Positions 12,375 through 13,656 of a DNA stretch of 13,656 nucleotides are shown one piece after another. Source of the stretch: Thiobacillus sp. UBA2487 (lineage in GTDB: Bacteria > Pseudomonadota > Gammaproteobacteria > Burkholderiales > Sulfuriferulaceae). The translations under genes and the position numbers were made by a program. The stretch lies in the NCBI GenBank assembly GCA_002341815.1, contig DDOT01000062.1, positions 15,659 through 29,314 on the forward strand. The letters run 5' to 3'. The notes under the pieces are model-generated. The model worked only from the letters and a program-made list of their open reading frames with translations, was not told the DNA's origin and made no database searches. The stretch's first letter is position 1; each line of letters starts with the position of its first letter.

Positions 12375-12551
12375 GAGCCCCCGCAGATGCCGTTGGATTG
12401 CTGATCTTGAACCGAAGGTTCAAGGGGTCGCAGCGGGAATACTTCAGGCACATTAGTGTGTAACGCGCACAACAGCACTCACCTTTTGCCGCAACCGGTC
12501 ATAAATTATTGGTTCAAAGAATTTACAACCCGAACGAACACCGCAGGGAAC
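12375..12551 (-). ncRNA. ssrS: 6S RNA
   Basis: RNA of about 177 nt that binds sigma70 RNA polymerase holoenzyme by mimicking an open promoter. Three lines support it. First, position: between zapA and the folate cyclo-ligase gene, the standard place in Gammaproteobacteria. Second, the ends pair: minus-strand CCCUGCGG (12548-12541) with the 3' CUGCGGGG region (about 12386-12378), then UCGUU with AACGG-type pairing further in, like the 6S closing stem. Third, wording: GUGUUCG near the 5' end, GAACCAAUAAUUUAUGACC resembling the E. coli GAGCCGAUAUUUCAUACC bubble strand, and CCUUGAACC / GGUUCAAG plus CGGCAUCU near the 3' end, all as in E. coli 6S. Exact ends are estimates. Confidence 0.88.
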
Positions 12552-12573
12552 ACAGAACACAGGAACCTGCTGA

Positions 12574-12888
12574 TTACAAGGCATCAAACAAACTATCCTG
12601 CGGTTTGAGTGCATCATCGATCAACGACTCCATGTGTTGAATTCTACGCTGCACATGGCTGGTGTCAACATTAGATTGCAACGGGCGGTTTTGCATCTCA
12701 AACACAACGTTCAAGGCAGCCATCACCGCAACCCGCTCAATACCGATCACCTTGCCTTGCTCGCGTATTTCACGCATTTTAAGATCAAGATACTGCGAAG
12801 CATGAATCAAGGCTTCTTGATTTTCTTCTGCACACGCAAGGCGGTATTCACGCCCCATGATATATAAATCAACCGCTTTCTGTGACAT
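12574..12888 (-). CDS. zapA: cell division protein ZapA
   Basis: Small cytosolic protein that bundles FtsZ protofilaments at midcell. The 104-residue length fits the family (about 100-110). The N-terminal beta-rich head (VDLYIMGREYRLACAEENQ) is followed by a helix with the usual LIHASQYLDLKMREIR and ERVAVMAALNVVFE segments and a C-terminal coiled-coil tail (HVQRRIQHMESLIDDAL). The ATG (12888-12886) shares one base with the stop of the ZapB-like gene (TGATG), and a strong GGAGG (12900-12896) lies seven bases upstream. ssrS follows it by about 25 nt on the same strand. Confidence 0.94.
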   Translation of the reverse strand: MSQKAVDLYIMGREYRLACAEENQEALIHASQYLDLKMREIREQGKVIGIERVAVMAALNVVFEMQNRPLQSNVDTSHVQRRIQHMESLIDDALKPQDSLFDAL

Positions 12889-13085
12889 CAGGCGTCCTCC
12901 GGCAAGTTGTCCAATAACACAGCCAAGCGTTCCGACGCTTGTTCTACGCGGTCTTTTAATTGCTTGTTTTGGTCATTGACCACCGCCACATGTTGGCGCA
13001 AACGCTGATTTTCCATCTGCAGTGTGCGATACTGGGTTAACAACGCGCCCAATTTGATTTCCAGAGAGTTGATTTCAGCATCCAT
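12888..13085 (-). CDS. ZapB-like coiled-coil protein (TIGR02449-type)
   Basis: Short coiled-coil protein of 65 residues that in many Gammaproteobacteria sits immediately upstream of zapA. Heptad-like spacing of leucines and valines runs nearly the full length (INSLEIKLGALLTQY, LQMENQRLRQHVAVV, LKDRVEQASERLAVLL). I chose the ATG at 13085 (MDAEINSLE), the usual beginning in this family; the upstream TTG at 13124 would place the start ahead of the predicted promoter -10. No ribosome site precedes the ATG, and the predicted transcription start coincides with it. A role with ZapA at the division ring is inferred from position and coiled coil only. Confidence 0.85.
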   Translation of the reverse strand: MDAEINSLEIKLGALLTQYRTLQMENQRLRQHVAVVNDQNKQLKDRVEQASERLAVLLDNLPEDA

Positions 13086-13106
13086 GTTCGTACTATAATT
13101 GGTAAG
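13069..13106 (+). promoter_or_regulatory. sigma70-like promoter for the 109-residue gene, overlapping the divergent promoter
   Basis: A perfect plus-strand -10 TATAAT (13094-13099) lies 19 nt after TTGATT (13069-13074). It overlaps the minus-strand -10 TATAGT (13097-13092) by four bases, so the two divergent promoters share one melting region. The spacing is longer than ideal. A start near 13106 would give a leader of about 55 nt. Confidence 0.4.
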
Positions 13107-13121
13107 ATTCTGTTCCGTCAA
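13085..13121 (-). promoter_or_regulatory. sigma70-like promoter for the zapB-like/zapA/ssrS/fau unit
   Basis: On the minus strand TTGACG (13121-13116) is 18 nt from TATAGT (13097-13092), five of six consensus matches at each element. The expected start, seven bases past the -10, falls at 13085, the A of the ATG, predicting a leaderless or nearly leaderless mRNA. Confidence 0.6.
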
Positions 13122-13160
13122 CAATAACCCTCAACCCGGCAACCGGTCAAGGACAACTCA

Positions 13161-13490
13161 ATGGATTCTTCCTTTTCATTCGTTGATCCACTCAGCGATT
13201 TCGATACCAGCAACCCCTTACATCCCGATGCCCGTGAATACCCCGGCAAAACGCAACAAGGCAAAGAATGTCGGTTAATCGACAATACCGGTAAATGTTT
13301 ACCGGTTGAAGATTGTCATGACCTGCTGGCGGCGTTGATCGAAAACCAGTTATTCGGCTTTCGCAGCCTGTCGGCACAGGGCGGCGACACCATCAGCCTC
13401 GATCGGCGCGAATCCAGTCATATTCAGATTGGTGACGATTTATACCGTTTGGTCGTTTTTCGGTACGAAGCACGAATTGAAAACTTCTAG
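13161..13490 (+). CDS. hypothetical protein, 109 residues
   Basis: Not recognised. The ATG has a good ribosome site (AAGGAC, 13149-13154) seven bases upstream, and base composition looks like its neighbours, so it is probably a real gene. The N-terminal third is acidic and rich in Ser, Asp and Pro and looks disordered. The rest (CRLIDNTGKCLPVEDCHDLL, then GFRSLSAQGGDTISLD, then HIQIGDDLYRLVVFRYEA) looks like a small alpha/beta or beta-rich domain with a LIENQLFGF helix end. Three cysteines are present (in ECRL, GKCL and EDCH). No signal peptide or membrane segment. It is divergent from the zapB-like/zapA unit and may be coordinated with it. Confidence 0.7.
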   Translation: MDSSFSFVDPLSDFDTSNPLHPDAREYPGKTQQGKECRLIDNTGKCLPVEDCHDLLAALIENQLFGFRSLSAQGGDTISLDRRESSHIQIGDDLYRLVVFRYEARIENF

Positions 13491-13509
13491 CCGGCCATTC
13501 CACCCGCAG

Positions 13510-13577
13510 AGGAAACAGCGTCGGCTGGCATTGACCCGCTGTCCTGAACAGCGACAAACCGGCGCTGTTCGATGGAC
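13510..13577. repeat. two overlapping, mutually exclusive hairpins after the 109-residue gene
   Basis: Hairpin I pairs AGG..ACAGCG (13510-13520) with CGCTGTCCT (13537-13545). Hairpin II pairs GTCC (13541-13544) and GAACAGCG (13546-13553) with CGCTGTTC (13563-13570) and GGAC (13574-13577). They share 13541-13545, so only one can be complete at a time. The ACAGCG/CGCTGT module appears four times in alternating orientation. No T-run follows. It may terminate the upstream transcript with a factor, or be a switchable leader for whatever lies beyond the window. Confidence 0.45.
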
Positions 13578-13612
13578 GTAAGCCTACCCTAGCCCGATCT
13601 TGTCATAATTAA

Positions 13613-13655
13613 CGCACGTCTCTCTTGTCTTCTGTTCCATATTGAAATTTTATTC
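13613..13655 (+). repeat. dispersed intergenic repeat, copy 2
   Basis: Second copy of the repeat at 11225-11268, same orientation, with the identical 19-base core at 13637-13655. It reaches the end of the window, so its right boundary cannot be seen. It lies about 120 nt after the 109-residue gene. The stretch just before it (about 13578-13612) shows nothing else recognisable. Confidence 0.7.
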
Positions 13656-13656
13656 A

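Noticed and set aside
12401..12430. 6S RNA on the plus strand, suggested by CTTGAACC..GGTTCAAG followed by GGGGTCGCAG
   Set aside because: The motif is nearly palindromic; only the minus strand gives matching closing-stem ends, the bubble-strand wording and the same orientation as zapA and fau.
12365..12478. N-terminal extension of Fau from GTG 12478
   Set aside because: This part is the 6S RNA sequence; its translation does not resemble a Fau N-terminus. It was kept only as one of several start options.

Overview
The window looks like a chromosomal segment of a gammaproteobacterium of roughly mid-50s % G+C (estimated by eye, not computed). The best clues are the zapA - 6S RNA - 5-formyltetrahydrofolate cyclo-ligase block on the minus strand, with a small ZapB-like coiled-coil gene just upstream, and a gltB-gltD-hemE run; both arrangements are typical of Gammaproteobacteria. 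The genus cannot be named from the sequence. No insertion sequence, prophage, tRNA, rRNA or CRISPR array was seen.

Layout. (1) 1-3980, plus strand: a tightly packed operon holding the 3' part of a thioredoxin-fold [2Fe-2S] ferredoxin, a small alpha/beta hydrolase, a NodI-like ABC ATPase, its NodJ-like permease, and a class I CPD photolyase. Genes from the hydrolase on overlap by 13, 1 and 4 nt, so they are probably translationally coupled. (2) 3981-4172: a spacer with a long imperfect inverted repeat and a good sigma70-like promoter whose -10 lies inside a perfect 7-6-7 inverted repeat. (3) 4173-11120, plus strand: gltB, gltD and hemE, spaced 5 and 25 nt. GltBD makes glutamate, the precursor of 5-aminolevulinate in the C5 pathway, and HemE acts later in the same tetrapyrrole route. 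(4) 11121-11761: an AT-rich non-coding stretch of about 640 bp with a probable hemE terminator, a dispersed repeat, a 9-bp-stem hairpin, a tight cluster of DnaA-box-like sequences, a 21-nt-period direct repeat and a likely terminator for the minus-strand genes. (5) 11762-13085, minus strand: ZapB-like gene, zapA, ssrS (6S RNA), then fau. (6) 13161-13490, plus strand: an unrecognised 109-residue gene, divergent from the cell-division genes and sharing an overlapping -10 region with them. (7) 13491-13656: two overlapping, mutually exclusive hairpins and a second copy of the dispersed repeat at the very end of the window.

The genes are mostly ordinary housekeeping functions. The interest lies in non-coding DNA: the origin-like DnaA-box/direct-repeat/AT-rich cluster next to hemE, the dispersed repeat family, the 6S RNA that runs to the start of fau so that fau lacks a normal start codon, the symmetric divergent promoter with a predicted leaderless transcript, and the inverted repeat over the gltB promoter. 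The genes flanking the 11.1-11.7 kb spacer converge on it, which argues somewhat against a chromosomal origin there.
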